64,000 nucleotides of DNA from Dyella mobilis. Its GTDB lineage: Bacteria; Pseudomonadota; Gammaproteobacteria; Xanthomonadales; Rhodanobacteraceae. Under the pieces are notes generated by a model, which saw nothing but the letters and a program-made list of their open reading frames with translations, had not been told where the DNA came from and made no database searches. A program made the position numbers and the translations under genes. Shown one piece after another: positions 37,832 to 47,726 of the stretch. The stretch is taken from positions 1,054,001 through 1,118,000 of the forward strand of contig NZ_JADIKF010000039.1 of NCBI RefSeq assembly GCF_016904945.1. The letters are read 5' to 3'. The first letter of the stretch is position 1. Each line of letters opens with the position of its first letter.

Positions 37832-39232
37832 ATGACCGTCCGCACCCGCTTCGCTCCCAGTCCCACCGGATTCCTGCACATCGGCGGTGCGCGCACCGCG
37901 CTGTACTGCTGGCTGGAGGCGCGTCGCCGCGGCGGTGAATTCCTGTTGCGCATCGAGGACACCGATCGGGAGCGCTCCACCGATGCCGCCGTGCAGGCCA
38001 TTCTCGATGCCATGCAATGGCTGGACTTGAGCGCCGAAGGCACGCCGATCTACCAGACCCATCGCCTGGCTCGCTACAAGCAGGTCGCCGACGAATTGCT
38101 GGCCGCCGGCAAGGCGTATTACGCCTACGAATCCAAGGACGAGATCGAAGCCATGCGCGAGGCCGCGATGGCGCGTGGCGAAAAGCCCCGCTACAACGGC
38201 TACTACCGCGATCGCAACGAGCCGTACCGCGACGACCCCAACCGCGTCATTCGTTTCAAGAATCCGCTGGAAGGCTCGGTGGTGTTCGAGGACAAGGTGA
38301 AGGGCCGGGTGGAGTGGGCCAACACCGAGCTGGACGATCTGGTGATCTTCCGCTCCGACGGCTGGCCGACCTACAACTTCGCCGTGGTGGTCGACGATAT
38401 CGACATGGGCATCACCGAAGTGATCCGCGGCGACGACCACGTCAACAACACGCCGCGCCAGATCAACATCTATCAGGCATTGGGCGCCAAGGTGCCGGAG
38501 TTCGCGCATCTGCCGATGATCCTGGACAAGGAAGGCAAAAAGCTTTCCAAGCGCACCAATTCGGTAAGCGTCATGGAATACCGCGAGAACGGGTTCCTGC
38601 CGCACGCCATTCTCAACTATCTGGTGCGCCTGGGCTGGTCGCATGGCGATCAGGAAATCTTCTCGCGCGAGGAGATGATCAAGCTGTTCGACGTCAGCGA
38701 CGTCAACAAGGCCGCTTCGCGCTTCGATACCGAAAAGCTGGAGTGGCTCAACCAGCACTACCTGAAGACCGACGATCCGCAGGTGCTGGCGGCGGAATTC
38801 GGCTGGCATCTTGCCCGTGCGGGCATCGACGCAAGCAAAGGCCCGTCGCCGGCCGACGTGATCGTCGCTTTGCGCGATCGCGTGCACACGCTGAAGGAAA
38901 TGGCCGAGCGCGCAAAGATATGGTACGGCCCGATCACCGAGTGGGACGACAAGGCCGTTGCCAAGCACCTGAAGAACGACAGCGCCGTCGCGGTATTGCA
39001 AGCCGCGCGGGAGTTGCTGGCAACGTGCGCATGGAAGCCCGAGCCGATCCATCAGGTGATCGAACAGGTGGCTGCCAAACTCGAACTCGGCATGGGCAAG
39101 ATCGCGCAACCGCTGCGCGTGGCGATGACCGGTGCGCAGGTGTCGCCGTCGATCGACCACACGATTTATTTGACGGGGCGGGAGATCGCGCTACAGCGCA
39201 TCGATCACGCTATCGCGCTGGCGCAGGGGTGA
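37832..39232 (+). CDS. gltX: Glutamyl-tRNA synthetase
   Basis: A 466-residue class I aminoacyl-tRNA synthetase. The HIGH-type signature is [16 protein letters not shown] and the KMSKR-type signature is [12 protein letters not shown]. It charges tRNA-Glu. ATG 37832 gives the conserved [13 protein letters not shown] start; an upstream in-frame start at 37778 is not supported. The sequence TTAAAAT just before the start region may be a promoter element. Confidence 0.97.
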   Translation: MTVRTRFAPSPTGFLHIGGARTALYCWLEARRRGGEFLLRIEDTDRERSTDAAVQAILDAMQWLDLSAEGTPIYQTHRLARYKQVADELLAAGKAYYAYESKDEIEAMREAAMARGEKPRYNGYYRDRNEPYRDDPNRVIRFKNPLEGSVVFEDKVKGRVEWANTELDDLVIFRSDGWPTYNFAVVVDDIDMGITEVIRGDDHVNNTPRQINIYQALGAKVPEFAHLPMILDKEGKKLSKRTNSVSVMEYRENGFLPHAILNYLVRLGWSHGDQEIFSREEMIKLFDVSDVNKAASRFDTEKLEWLNQHYLKTDDPQVLAAEFGWHLARAGIDASKGPSPADVIVALRDRVHTLKEMAERAKIWYGPITEWDDKAVAKHLKNDSAVAVLQAARELLATCAWKPEPIHQVIEQVAAKLELGMGKIAQPLRVAMTGAQVSPSIDHTIYLTGREIALQRIDHAIALAQG

Positions 39233-39286
39233 TGGCCGCGAATCGGCAATCGCTTTCGCCGTCCGCGGTTGTTAACGATTTCCGCC

Positions 39287-39556
39287 ATGGATGAATTGCT
39301 GGCCAAGGCCACCCAAGGTGTCGATCCGGATTCGCCCGGCGCATTCTTCCGGATCTTCCTCAACCTGATGACCATGATTCCCTGGAACGAACTGTTCTGG
39401 TGGAATCTGGCGTTCGTCGCCGTGGGTGCTTTGCTCGGCTGGTGGCGCGGGCGCTTGTTGGCGGGTATTGTCTGGGCACTGGTATTGGGGCCGATCGGCT
39501 GGATTATCGTGCTGCGAGCCCCCAGATCGGCCAGGCCGCCACCGTTGCCGCGCTGA
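39287..39556 (+). CDS. Small membrane protein
   Basis: An 89-residue protein with two hydrophobic helices (about residues 37-54 and 60-75) and a Pro/Arg-rich end. The first 30 residues are polar. It lies between gltX and zur with its stop right before the possible upstream ATG of zur. ATG 39287 is preferred to TTG 39269. Function unknown. Confidence 0.6.
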   Translation: MDELLAKATQGVDPDSPGAFFRIFLNLMTMIPWNELFWWNLAFVAVGALLGWWRGRLLAGIVWALVLGPIGWIIVLRAPRSARPPPLPR

Positions 39557-39601
39557 ATGGTCGGTAGCGGGGTGTATGATTTCGAGGAAGAGGTGATCAA
39601 G

Positions 39602-40084
39602 TTGAGCAACGGTTCTTCCGTCAAGGTGCACGCCCACCATCATCACGATAGCCCCAAGGATTTCGTGGCCGCGGTGGAACATGCCAGCGAAGAGCGAGGT
39701 CTGCGCCTGACCCCGCTGCGCAAGGAAGTGCTGGAACTGGTCGCCGCTGCCGGCAAGCCGGTCAAGGCCTACGATCTGCTCGATCACCTGCGCGAACGCC
39801 ACGGCAATGCCGCCCCGCCCACGGTTTATCGAGCGCTCGATTTCCTGCTCGAGCACGGTTTCATCCACAAGCTGGAATCGATCAATGCCTTCGTGTCCTG
39901 CCACCATCCGGCCGAAGCGCATCAAGTGCCGTTCCTGATCTGTGACGTCTGCTCCAGTGCCCAAGAGGTGTGCGACGAGCGCGTGGCCGAGCTGATCGAA
40001 GCGCAGGCCAAGGCCTTCGGCTTCCGCCCCCAGGCGCAATCGCTGGAAGTGCACGGCATCTGCAAGAACTGCCGCAAGGCCTGA
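39602..40084 (+). CDS. zur: Fur-family zinc uptake regulator
   Basis: A Fur-superfamily repressor of about 160 residues. It has the N-terminal winged helix (LRLTPLRKEVLELVAAAGKPVKAYDLLDHLRERHGNAAPPTVYRALDFLLEHG) and the metal-binding C-terminal domain with CHHPAEAHQVPFLICDVC and GICKNC, the CxxC pairs of the structural zinc site. A His-rich leader (HAHHHHD) precedes it. It is called Zur because of the neighbouring zinc genes. The start is uncertain: TTG 39602 has AGAGG eight bases upstream, GTG 39593 and ATG 39557 also fit the frame. Confidence 0.88.
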   Translation: MSNGSSVKVHAHHHHDSPKDFVAAVEHASEERGLRLTPLRKEVLELVAAAGKPVKAYDLLDHLRERHGNAAPPTVYRALDFLLEHGFIHKLESINAFVSCHHPAEAHQVPFLICDVCSSAQEVCDERVAELIEAQAKAFGFRPQAQSLEVHGICKNCRKA

Positions 40085-40139
40085 CCGCTTTCGCTCCGTC
40101 CGAAGGGGGATCGGAGACGGCTTGCGTCCGCGGGTACTG

Positions 40140-40154
40140 TGTTATATTGTATCA
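40140..40154. promoter_or_regulatory. Candidate Zur box upstream of the MerC-domain gene
   Basis: TGTTATATTGTATCA sits 54 bp before the MerC-domain ATG. The left half fits the TGTTATA half-site of the gammaproteobacterial Zur palindrome (TGTTATANTATAACA type), and the right half deviates at two positions. It is the only such AT-rich site in the zur-MerC-CDF block. Confidence 0.45.
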
Positions 40155-40207
40155 ATTCGTCCCGCCGGCCCAACCGGCATCACTCCGCCTGGTGTAGTCC
40201 CCTCCCT

Positions 40208-40639
40208 ATGGATTCCACGCCAACGCCGCATACCTCCCGCTGGTGGAATGTGGCGGACCGTCTCGGTGCAACCGCATCGTTTCTCTGCGCGATTCACTGT
40301 GCAGCGTTGCCGTTCGTGCTGGCCATCCTGCCGCTGCTGGGCCTGACTTTCCTGGCCGATCACGCTTTCGAGCGCGGTTTCGTGCTGTTTGCCAGCGCGC
40401 TTGCCTTGTTTGCACTGGTCAACGGTTATCGTCGCCATCATCGCGCGTTGCCGCTGCGATTGGCGCTGCCCGGGCTGGCCTTGCTGGTGATGGGCGTGAC
40501 CTTTGCAGAAAATTTCTCGATCGTGCTGCACAGTGTCATGGTGACGTGCGGCGGGTTGCTGGTCGCCAGCGCTCATTTCGTGAACCTTCGTCTGGATCGT
40601 CAACACGGGCACGAGCACGGCCCGCAGTGCGCGCATTAA
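40208..40639 (+). CDS. MerC-domain membrane protein
   Basis: A 143-residue membrane protein of the MerC family with four hydrophobic helices. The Cys pair lies in FLCAIHCAALPFVLAI, the usual first helix of MerC, and the C-terminus is His-rich (HGHEHGPQCAH). MerC proteins carry metal ions across the inner membrane; chromosomal copies beside zur are more likely linked to zinc than to mercury. ATG 40208 is the first start after the candidate Zur box. Confidence 0.82.
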   Translation: MDSTPTPHTSRWWNVADRLGATASFLCAIHCAALPFVLAILPLLGLTFLADHAFERGFVLFASALALFALVNGYRRHHRALPLRLALPGLALLVMGVTFAENFSIVLHSVMVTCGGLLVASAHFVNLRLDRQHGHEHGPQCAH

Positions 40640-40710
40640 GCGCCTGTCGACGATCGCTTTCCGTTGCGCAGTGATTGTGTAACGGCCCCTCAGCTTCCTA
40701 GCATTGCCGC

Positions 40711-41670
40711 ATGAATCACGCGCATAGCCACGCCTGCGATCAACACGATGGTCATTCCCACGAAGCGGGAACGGTTGGCCGCGAACGCAAATTGCTGATC
40801 GCCGTCGTACTGACCGCAAGCATGATGCTGGTGGAAGTGGCTGGCGGCTGGTGGTCGGGCTCGCTGGCGCTGATTGCCGATGCCGGTCACATGCTGGTCG
40901 ATTGCGCGGCGCTGATTTTGGCCTTGCTGGCCGCGCGCATGGCGCTGCGTCCTGCCGATGCACGACGCACTTACGGCTATGGGCGCATGGAAGTGTTGGC
41001 CGGTTTCGTCAATGCGCTGACGCAATTCGTATTGGTCGGCTTCATCGCCTACGAAGCCATCGAACGCCTGTTCAAACCGGTGGAAATCCTTTCCGGGGTA
41101 ATGCTCGGCGTGGCAACCGTGGGCCTGCTGGTCAACCTGGTCGTGCTGCGCAGCCTGCACGGTCATTCGCACGATGACGTGAACATCGGCGCGGCCAGCC
41201 TGCACGTGCTGGGCGATCTGCTCGGTTCCGTCGGCGCGATCGCCGCTGCGTTGCTGGTGCGCTGGATGGGTTGGAACTGGGCCGATCCGGTGCTTTCGCT
41301 GCTGGTGTCGCTGTTGATTCTGCGCAGTGCCTGGAGCCTGTTGCGTCGCTCAACCCACATCCTGTTGGAAGGGGTTCCCGAAGGCATGGACACGCAGGAA
41401 GTGGAAACGGCCTTGCGCGGTTCGGACACCGCCATTCGCGACGTGCACCATCTGCACATCTGGCAGCTTGCTTCCGGTTCGCGCATGGCCACTTTACATC
41501 TGGAGCTGCATGAGCAGTCGGAAGGCGCGCGAGCCCTGGCCGCCGTGAATCGCACCTTGATGGAGCGTTTTGGCATCCGCCATGCCACGGTGCAGATCGA
41601 CCCGGGCGATTGTCCGGATGGCACCCCGGGCTGCAGCGCGCATCCGCCGAGTGCCTCTCACCGCCATTGA
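40711..41670 (+). CDS. Cation diffusion facilitator (zinc exporter, CzcD/ZitB type)
   Basis: A 319-residue CDF transporter with six helices, a His-rich N-terminus (MNHAHSHACDQHDGHSHE) and a His-rich loop (HGHSHDD). The metal-site motifs HxxxD in helix 2 (ADAGHMLVD) and helix 5 (HVLGD) are present, with a C-terminal ferredoxin-like domain (HHLHIWQL). It exports zinc or related divalent cations in exchange for protons. It lies 71 bp after the MerC-domain gene, probably in the same zinc-responsive block. Confidence 0.92.
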   Translation: MNHAHSHACDQHDGHSHEAGTVGRERKLLIAVVLTASMMLVEVAGGWWSGSLALIADAGHMLVDCAALILALLAARMALRPADARRTYGYGRMEVLAGFVNALTQFVLVGFIAYEAIERLFKPVEILSGVMLGVATVGLLVNLVVLRSLHGHSHDDVNIGAASLHVLGDLLGSVGAIAAALLVRWMGWNWADPVLSLLVSLLILRSAWSLLRRSTHILLEGVPEGMDTQEVETALRGSDTAIRDVHHLHIWQLASGSRMATLHLELHEQSEGARALAAVNRTLMERFGIRHATVQIDPGDCPDGTPGCSAHPPSASHRH

Positions 41671-41749
41671 GCCGCTCCGGCTTGCGCTTTGGCCTGCCAC
41701 TGCTAGGATGGCTGACCGTCCACACGTATTACGATTTAAGGAGTTTCCA

Positions 41750-41914
41750 ATGGGTAAGGGCGATCGCAAGACCCGTCGCGGCAAGACCTATCGTGGCAGC
41801 TACGGCAACAGTCGCGCGCACTCCGCGCAGCCGGCAGTGGCTGGTGCCAAGGCGACCGTGACCAAGACGGCTGCCGTGAAGAAGGCCGCCGCGCCGAAGA
41901 AAAAGTCGGCCTGA
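41750..41914 (+). CDS. 30S ribosomal protein THX
   Basis: A 54-residue, very basic protein beginning MGKGDRKTRRGKTYRGSYG, the conserved sequence of bacterial ribosomal protein THX, followed by an Ala/Lys-rich extension. It binds near the head of the 30S subunit. A strong AAGGAG site lies seven bases before ATG 41750. A Rho-independent terminator follows. Confidence 0.92.
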   Translation: MGKGDRKTRRGKTYRGSYGNSRAHSAQPAVAGAKATVTKTAAVKKAAAPKKKSA

Positions 41915-41935
41915 GCCTCGAGCTCGCCGCGCAAA

Positions 41936-41966
41936 AGCCCCCGCTTGCCGGGGGCTTTTTGTTTTC
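41936..41966. terminator. Terminator shared by THX and hutI
   Basis: AGCCCCCG and CGGGGGCT form an 8-bp stem with loop CTTGC, followed by TTTTTGTTTTC on the plus strand; the opposite side has AAAA next to the stem for the convergent hutI. Confidence 0.9.
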
Positions 41967-43179
41967 AGCGGGCGACGCCGCCCAGCCAGGCCTGGCGCAC
42001 CAGCCCGCCGCCGATCCAGTAGCACAGTTCGGCTGGCTGCCTGACGTTCCACACCACGAAATCGGCGCGCTTGCCCACGTCCAGCACGCCGCGATCGGAC
42101 AGCCCTAGTGCGCGTGCCGCATTCACGGTGATGCCGCGCAGCGCTTCTTCCGGCGTCAGGCGGAACACGGTACACGCCATGTTGGCCGCCAGCCGCAGCG
42201 AAAGCAGGGGAGAGGTGCCGGGATTGCAATCGGTGGCGATGGCGATGGGTACGCCGTGCGAGCGCAGGGCATCGACCGGCGGCAGCTTGGTTTCGCGCAG
42301 GGCGTAAAACGCGCCCGGCAAAAGTACCGCCACCGTGCCGGCACGGGCCATCGCCTGGATGCCTGAGTCACTGAGGTATTCGAGATGATCGGCAGACAGG
42401 CCATGGAATTCGGCCACGAGTGCTGCGCCGTCGAGATCGGACAATTGCTCCGCGTGCAGCTTCACGCGCAAACCCAGTTGCTGGGCGTGCTCGAACACGC
42501 GCTGGGTTTCCGCACGGCTGAAACCGATGCCTTCACAGAAGGCATCCACGGCATCGACCAGGCCTTCGCTGGCCAGCGCGGGCAGCAGCTCGTTGCACAC
42601 CAGGTCGACGTACTCGCCGCGCCGTTCCTTGTATTCCGGAGGCAGGGCATGCAAGCCGAGAAAGCTGGTCCGCACGTTCACGCCCAGCGTTTCGCCGATG
42701 CGGCGTGCCACGCGCAGCATGCGCCGTTCCGTTTCCAGATCCAGCCCATATCCCGATTTGATTTCCAGCGTGGTGACGCCATCGGCCAATAGCGCGCGTG
42801 CGCGCGGCAGCGATTGCGCCAGCAGTTCATCCTCGCTTGCATGCCGCGTAGCGCGCACGGTGGATACGATGCCGCCGCCGGCACGGGCGATCTCCTCGTA
42901 GCTGGCGCCGTTGAGGCGCAAGTCGAATTCCTGCGCGCGATCGCCGCCGAATACCAGATGCGTGTGGCAATCGATCAGGCCCGGGGTGACCAGGGCGCCG
43001 TCGAGGTCGTGCACTTCCCGCGCCGTCGCGATCGACGCCTCCGGCAGGTCGCGCATGGCGCCGACCCAGGCGATCTTCCCATCCAGGCAGGCCAATGCCG
43101 CATCGGTGATCAAGCCGTGGCTGGCTTCGCCGACAAAGGTGGCGAGCGAGGCGTTGGTCAGCAATACATCCCAATTCAT
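41965..43179 (-). CDS. hutI: Imidazolonepropionase
   Basis: A 404-residue amidohydrolase. The metal motif HxH is in [19 protein letters not shown], and the [13 protein letters not shown] segment is conserved in HutI. It opens 4-imidazolone-5-propionate to N-formimino-glutamate in the cytoplasm, the third step of histidine degradation. It overlaps the CLC channel gene by 4 nt. The other histidine-route gene here, hutF, is about 3 kb away on the opposite strand; hutH and hutU are not in the window. Confidence 0.95.
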   Translation of the reverse strand: MNWDVLLTNASLATFVGEASHGLITDAALACLDGKIAWVGAMRDLPEASIATAREVHDLDGALVTPGLIDCHTHLVFGGDRAQEFDLRLNGASYEEIARAGGGIVSTVRATRHASEDELLAQSLPRARALLADGVTTLEIKSGYGLDLETERRMLRVARRIGETLGVNVRTSFLGLHALPPEYKERRGEYVDLVCNELLPALASEGLVDAVDAFCEGIGFSRAETQRVFEHAQQLGLRVKLHAEQLSDLDGAALVAEFHGLSADHLEYLSDSGIQAMARAGTVAVLLPGAFYALRETKLPPVDALRSHGVPIAIATDCNPGTSPLLSLRLAANMACTVFRLTPEEALRGITVNAARALGLSDRGVLDVGKRADFVVWNVRQPAELCYWIGGGLVRQAWLGGVAR

Positions 43180-44636
43180 GACTTCGATTCATCCCTTGGC
43201 ACGTGGGTGGGCACTACCGGTTCGCCATAGGCGCTGATGGCGTCGGCGGCTTCGTCCAGATCCTGATCTTGCTGGTCTTCATCGACGCGGGCGGCTTGCC
43301 CTTGCTCGAAGTCGCGGATCATGCGTTCGGCGAAATCCTTGTAGACCGGCGTGGGGCACAACGTCGATGCAACGGCACGAGCCAGCAGACAGGCGGCCAT
43401 GATCGGTATCACCATGGCCTGGTTGTTGGTGAGTTCCATGGCAATTACGGCCGAGGTGAGCGGCGCGCCAGTGACGCCGGCGAGATAGGCGCTCATGCCG
43501 AGCAACACCACTGCCGCTTCGGGAGCATTCGGCAAAAACTGCGCGATGTTGTGGCCCAGGCCGGCGCCTACGGCCAGCGCCGGCGAGAAGATGCCGCCAG
43601 GAATGCCGGCCCAATACGACACCACGTTGGCCAGCAGTTTCGCCACACCAAAACTGTGCCCCGGAGTGACCGCTGCGTCCTGCACGAAAGCGCGCGCCTG
43701 CACGTAGCCGGTACCGTAGACGGCGTTGTGCGAAAGCACGCCAAGCACGGCCAGCGCGAGGCCGCAGCCGACCGCGAACCACACCGGAGAGCGGTCGCGC
43801 AAACGCCCGAGGGCCGCCAGCGGTCCGCTGCGGCTGAGCAGGATCAGGCGTGCGAACAGGCCCCCGGCCAAGCCGCAGATCACGCCGCATGCCAGCACGG
43901 CCAGCCACGCATTTCCGAGCGGCAGGCTGGTCTGCACCGTGCCGAAATAGGCGTAATTGCCCAGGAGACCCAGCGATACCACGCCGCCGACGAACACTGC
44001 GGTAAGCAGCAGGCCGCTGAAGCGGTGCTCGAAGGTGCCAGCGAGTTCTTCGATCGCGAAGACCACGCCGGCCAGTGGCGTATTGAATGCCGCGGCGATA
44101 CCCGCTGCACCGCCGGCGAGAATGAAGCGCGACAACGACGTAGGGTCGGTGAAACCGAAGCGACGCCCCAGCCAATGCATCAGGCCCGCGCCGACGTGTA
44201 CGGTCGGACCTTCGCGACCGATCGAAGCGCCCACGGTCAGCGCAAGCAAGGTCAACGCCATTTTGCTGGCCGCGATGGGCAGGGCAAGCATGCGCGAACG
44301 GAAATCCCGGTCTTCGATGTGGATCGTCGCAATCACCTGCGGAATGCCGCTGCCGCGCGCTGCGCGCAACTTTCCAGCTGTCACCCACGAGAGCAGGCCG
44401 AACACGATCGGCGTGAGGATCAGTGGAATCCAGACACCGTGCGCCAGAATGCGCAGGAACAGGCCATAAGCCCAGTCACTGGCTTTGGCGAACAGAATGG
44501 CCGCCAGCGCCACCAGTACCGCGCCGCTCCACAAGGCGATGCGCCGTTTCCATTGGTAGGGAGCGAAAAACTCGTGGCCGAGTACGGCCCGCAGCCGCGG
44601 GTTGGAGTCGTTGGCGGGGGAGGGCTCGTTTGACAT
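43176..44636 (-). CDS. CLC-family chloride channel / transporter
   Basis: A 486-residue polytopic membrane protein of the CLC family. The conserved segments [14 protein letters not shown] (with the external gating Glu) and [18 protein letters not shown] are all in the right order. It moves chloride, possibly in exchange for protons. It overlaps hutI by 4 nt and is separated by 69 bp from the end of the GNAT-nitrilase gene, so the three could form one minus-strand unit. Confidence 0.93.
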   Translation of the reverse strand: MSNEPSPANDSNPRLRAVLGHEFFAPYQWKRRIALWSGAVLVALAAILFAKASDWAYGLFLRILAHGVWIPLILTPIVFGLLSWVTAGKLRAARGSGIPQVIATIHIEDRDFRSRMLALPIAASKMALTLLALTVGASIGREGPTVHVGAGLMHWLGRRFGFTDPTSLSRFILAGGAAGIAAAFNTPLAGVVFAIEELAGTFEHRFSGLLLTAVFVGGVVSLGLLGNYAYFGTVQTSLPLGNAWLAVLACGVICGLAGGLFARLILLSRSGPLAALGRLRDRSPVWFAVGCGLALAVLGVLSHNAVYGTGYVQARAFVQDAAVTPGHSFGVAKLLANVVSYWAGIPGGIFSPALAVGAGLGHNIAQFLPNAPEAAVVLLGMSAYLAGVTGAPLTSAVIAMELTNNQAMVIPIMAACLLARAVASTLCPTPVYKDFAERMIRDFEQGQAARVDEDQQDQDLDEAADAISAYGEPVVPTHVPRDESKS

Positions 44637-44705
44637 GGCGCGATTATGGCAGATCGCCTCGCGCCGGCCTTGCAGCGCCTGTGATCTCCTGGCGTGGGCG
44701 CGGCA

Positions 44706-46268
44706 TTACCGCGCCTTGCTCAACCACCGTGTTTCGTACAGGTCGTAGCGTCGGTCCTTGAGGTTTTGCACCGCACCGGCATTGCGCGCCCGCGCCAGGC
44801 TTTCCAGGCGCAGATCCGCAAACAGCACCGTTTCGATATTCGGCGTGGTATCGGCGGCGATGCCATCGCGTGCGAACGGGAAGTCGCTGGGGGTCAGGAT
44901 GCAGCTCTGGCCGTACTGGATGTCGAAGTTGTTCACGCCCGGCAGATTGCCGACGTTGCCGGAAAGCACCACGTAGCACTGGTTCTCGATCGCACGCGCC
45001 TGCGAGCAATAGCGCACGCGCAGATAGCCTTCGCGCACGTCGGTACAAAAGGGCACGAACAGAATCAGCGCACCCTGGTCGACCAGATGCTTGGCCACTT
45101 CCGGAAATTCCGAGTCGTAGCAGATCATCACACCGATCGGGCCGCAGTCGGTCTGGATGGTGGCGGCGCTATCACCGCCGGTGACGTTCCACACCACGCG
45201 CTCGCTTGGGGTTGGATGCAGCTTTTCGCGCTCGTGGATCGAGCCGTCGCGCAGGCACACGTAGCACACATTGTGGATGTCGCCGTTCGACTGCTCGGTC
45301 GGATGCGAGCCGGCGACGATATTGATGTTGTAGCTCACCGCCAGGCGGCTGAAGAGTTCTTTCACCTGCGGCGTGTAATGGCTGAGCTTGCGAATGGTCT
45401 CGACCGGCGAAAGCTCTTCATTCTCGATCGACAGCAGTTGCAGCGTGATGAGTTCGGGGAAAGTGACGAAATCCGCACTGTAGTCCGCGGCGATATCGGT
45501 GAAATACTCCACGTGCGTGGCAAATTCCTCGAAGGATTTTATACGCCTCTGCAGGTACTGCACCGTGGCTACGCGCACGGAATCGGGCAGGTGTTGGGGC
45601 GATTTCACCGATGGGATATCCGGCTGATTCATCAGCGCCGGGTTGCGCCACACCAGGTGCGCACCGTAGCCGTGCGAGTCGTAGTCCATCGGCACATAGG
45701 CACGCAGCAAGCCGATGAATTCGAAATCGTTGGCGAGTTGGAAGCTGAGCGTGGGGTCGCGCCGCTTTCCTTCGATCACCGCCTGCACATAGGCTTCGGG
45801 GTTGCCGTAGCGCTGGATGTTGCGCGCCAAGCCCGGAATGCGCCCACCGAAGGTGATGCCGCGCAGTTTCAGGTCGATGCACAATCGCTTGCGCGCCTGG
45901 TACAGGCGCTGGCCGATGCGCATGCCGCGGTAATCCGGATGCACTACCACTTCCATGCCGTACAGCCAGTTGCCGTCTGGATTGTGCCGCGAAGCCATGC
46001 CGCCGCCGGTGATCTGCATCCAGGTATGCGGCTTCAAGGCCAGCGATTCGTCGATGCGGAAAGTGGCGCAGTAGCCGACGATGTTGCCTTCGTATTCGAC
46101 GACGAACTGGCCTTCGGGAAAATGCGTCTGCTGAGAGCGCAGCATTTCTGCCGAATGGCCCCATTCAGCGGTGTAGACGCGGGCGGTGAGGTTGACCAGG
46201 GCTGGCACGTCGGCGGGCGTGGCCAAGCGCAAGGTGAGCTTGGGCGCGTTTTCGTTTTTCTTGGCCAT
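44706..46268 (-). CDS. GNAT acetyltransferase - carbon-nitrogen hydrolase fusion
   Basis: A 520-residue two-domain protein. Residues about 1-210 are a GNAT N-acetyltransferase (VVHPDYRGMRIGQRLYQARK is the acetyl-CoA loop). The rest is a nitrilase-family hydrolase with the Glu-Lys-Cys triad: TFPELI, REKLHPTPSE, and the nucleophile in ICYDSEFPE. The fusion is a known widespread family whose substrate is not defined. The ribosome site before ATG 46268 is AAGGATGA. It lies divergent from hutF. Confidence 0.9.
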   Translation of the reverse strand: MAKKNENAPKLTLRLATPADVPALVNLTARVYTAEWGHSAEMLRSQQTHFPEGQFVVEYEGNIVGYCATFRIDESLALKPHTWMQITGGGMASRHNPDGNWLYGMEVVVHPDYRGMRIGQRLYQARKRLCIDLKLRGITFGGRIPGLARNIQRYGNPEAYVQAVIEGKRRDPTLSFQLANDFEFIGLLRAYVPMDYDSHGYGAHLVWRNPALMNQPDIPSVKSPQHLPDSVRVATVQYLQRRIKSFEEFATHVEYFTDIAADYSADFVTFPELITLQLLSIENEELSPVETIRKLSHYTPQVKELFSRLAVSYNINIVAGSHPTEQSNGDIHNVCYVCLRDGSIHEREKLHPTPSERVVWNVTGGDSAATIQTDCGPIGVMICYDSEFPEVAKHLVDQGALILFVPFCTDVREGYLRVRYCSQARAIENQCYVVLSGNVGNLPGVNNFDIQYGQSCILTPSDFPFARDGIAADTTPNIETVLFADLRLESLARARNAGAVQNLKDRRYDLYETRWLSKAR

Positions 46269-46355
46269 ATCGTCATCCTTCCGCAGGAAAGGTGAAGCGA
46301 ACGCGATACTCGATCCCTATTGCCTTAAACTTCGCAAGCCATTTGGAGATTGTTC

Positions 46356-47726
46356 ATGAGCAACGTACCTGCGGTCTACACTTTCAAGGCAAGGCATCTT
46401 TGGCAAGCAGCGGCATGGCATGGCGAAGCCGCTTTTTCGGTGGATGACCGGGGCAGGATCGCCGCCGCTTCCGCCGAGTCGCCCCAGCTTCTGGACAGCT
46501 GGGTGCTGCCCGGCATGCCCAATCTCCATTCCCATGCCTTCCAGCGCGCCATGGCAGGCCTGGCCGAGCGCCGCGGCCCAGGCGACGACTCCTTCTGGAC
46601 CTGGCGCGAAACCATGTACGGCTTTGCTGCGCGCATCGACCCGGAAACTTTGCAAGCCATTGCTGCCCAGCTCTATGTGGAGATGCTCAAGGCCGGCTAC
46701 ACCCAGGTCTGCGAATTCCATTACCTGCATCACCAGCCCGACGGTACACCCTACGCGCAACCGGAAGCGATGTCGCTGGCCTTGATCGAAGCGGCACGCG
46801 AAGCGGGCATTGCACTGACTTTGCTGCCGGTGCTGTACGTGAGCGGCGGTTTCGACGGCCGCCCGCTATCGCAGCGCCAACGCCGTTTCGGGCACGACGT
46901 GGACAGCTATCTGTCGTTGCTCGCAAGCCTGCGCAAGCTCGAAAACGACAACCTCCGCGTGGGTGCGGCGCTACATTCCCTGCGTGCCGTTCCGGAGCAG
47001 ATCTGGCGCAAGGTCATCGAGAGCGAAGCACTGAAAAGCGGGCCGATCCACATCCACATCGCCGAGCAGATCGGCGAAGTGCAGGACTGCCTCGCCACCC
47101 GCGGTGCACGTCCCGTGGAATGGTTGTTCAACCACGCGCAGGTCGATAAGCGCTGGTGCCTGGTGCATGCCACTCACCTTACGGACGCGGAAACTGCGCA
47201 GCTCGCGCGCAGCGGGGCGATCGCCGGGCTGTGCCCGACCACCGAAGCCAATCTGGGCGATGGGCTGTTTCCGCTGGCACATTACCTTGATGCGGCAGGC
47301 ACGCTGGGTATCGGTTCGGACTCGCACATTTCCATTTCGCCGGTGGAAGAGCTGCGCTGGCTGGAATACGGCCAGCGCCTGAGCACGCGCCATCGCAACG
47401 TTGCAGCACGACGTGCCGAAGACAGCGTAGGCGAGACCTTGTGGCGGGCTGCATTGAAGGGGGGGGCGCAGGCCGCGGATTTGCCGATAGGTTCGCTCGC
47501 CGAAGCACAGCGCGCCGATTTCATCGTGCTGGACCACGAGTCGCCGCTGCTCGCTGCGCGCGACGAACGCTCTGCCATGGACAGTTTCCTGTTTGCCGGC
47601 AATACGCCGCTGGTGCGCCACGTGATGGCGGGCGGCCGCTGGGTGGTGCGCGATTTTCAGCATCGCGACGAAGCGCGCATTGCCGCGCGTTATCGCATGG
47701 CCATGAAACGACTTACCGAGGCGTGA
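46356..47726 (+). CDS. hutF: Formimidoylglutamate deiminase
   Basis: A 456-residue amidohydrolase. The HxH metal motif is in LPGMPNLHSHAFQRAMAG, the conserved His-rich HIHIAEQ and HATHLTD follow, and GSDSHISISP contains the metal-binding Asp. HutF converts N-formimino-L-glutamate to N-formyl-L-glutamate and ammonia, the branch of histidine degradation that avoids formiminotransferase. ATG 46356 has GGAGA eight bases upstream. Confidence 0.93.
   Translation: MSNVPAVYTFKARHLWQAAAWHGEAAFSVDDRGRIAAASAESPQLLDSWVLPGMPNLHSHAFQRAMAGLAERRGPGDDSFWTWRETMYGFAARIDPETLQAIAAQLYVEMLKAGYTQVCEFHYLHHQPDGTPYAQPEAMSLALIEAAREAGIALTLLPVLYVSGGFDGRPLSQRQRRFGHDVDSYLSLLASLRKLENDNLRVGAALHSLRAVPEQIWRKVIESEALKSGPIHIHIAEQIGEVQDCLATRGARPVEWLFNHAQVDKRWCLVHATHLTDAETAQLARSGAIAGLCPTTEANLGDGLFPLAHYLDAAGTLGIGSDSHISISPVEELRWLEYGQRLSTRHRNVAARRAEDSVGETLWRAALKGGAQAADLPIGSLAEAQRADFIVLDHESPLLAARDERSAMDSFLFAGNTPLVRHVMAGGRWVVRDFQHRDEARIAARYRMAMKRLTEA

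Noticed and set aside
43203..44633. Long plus-strand frame opposite the CLC gene
   Set aside because: Antisense shadow with Arg/Gln/His-rich composition and no domain; the CLC motifs on the minus strand are complete.
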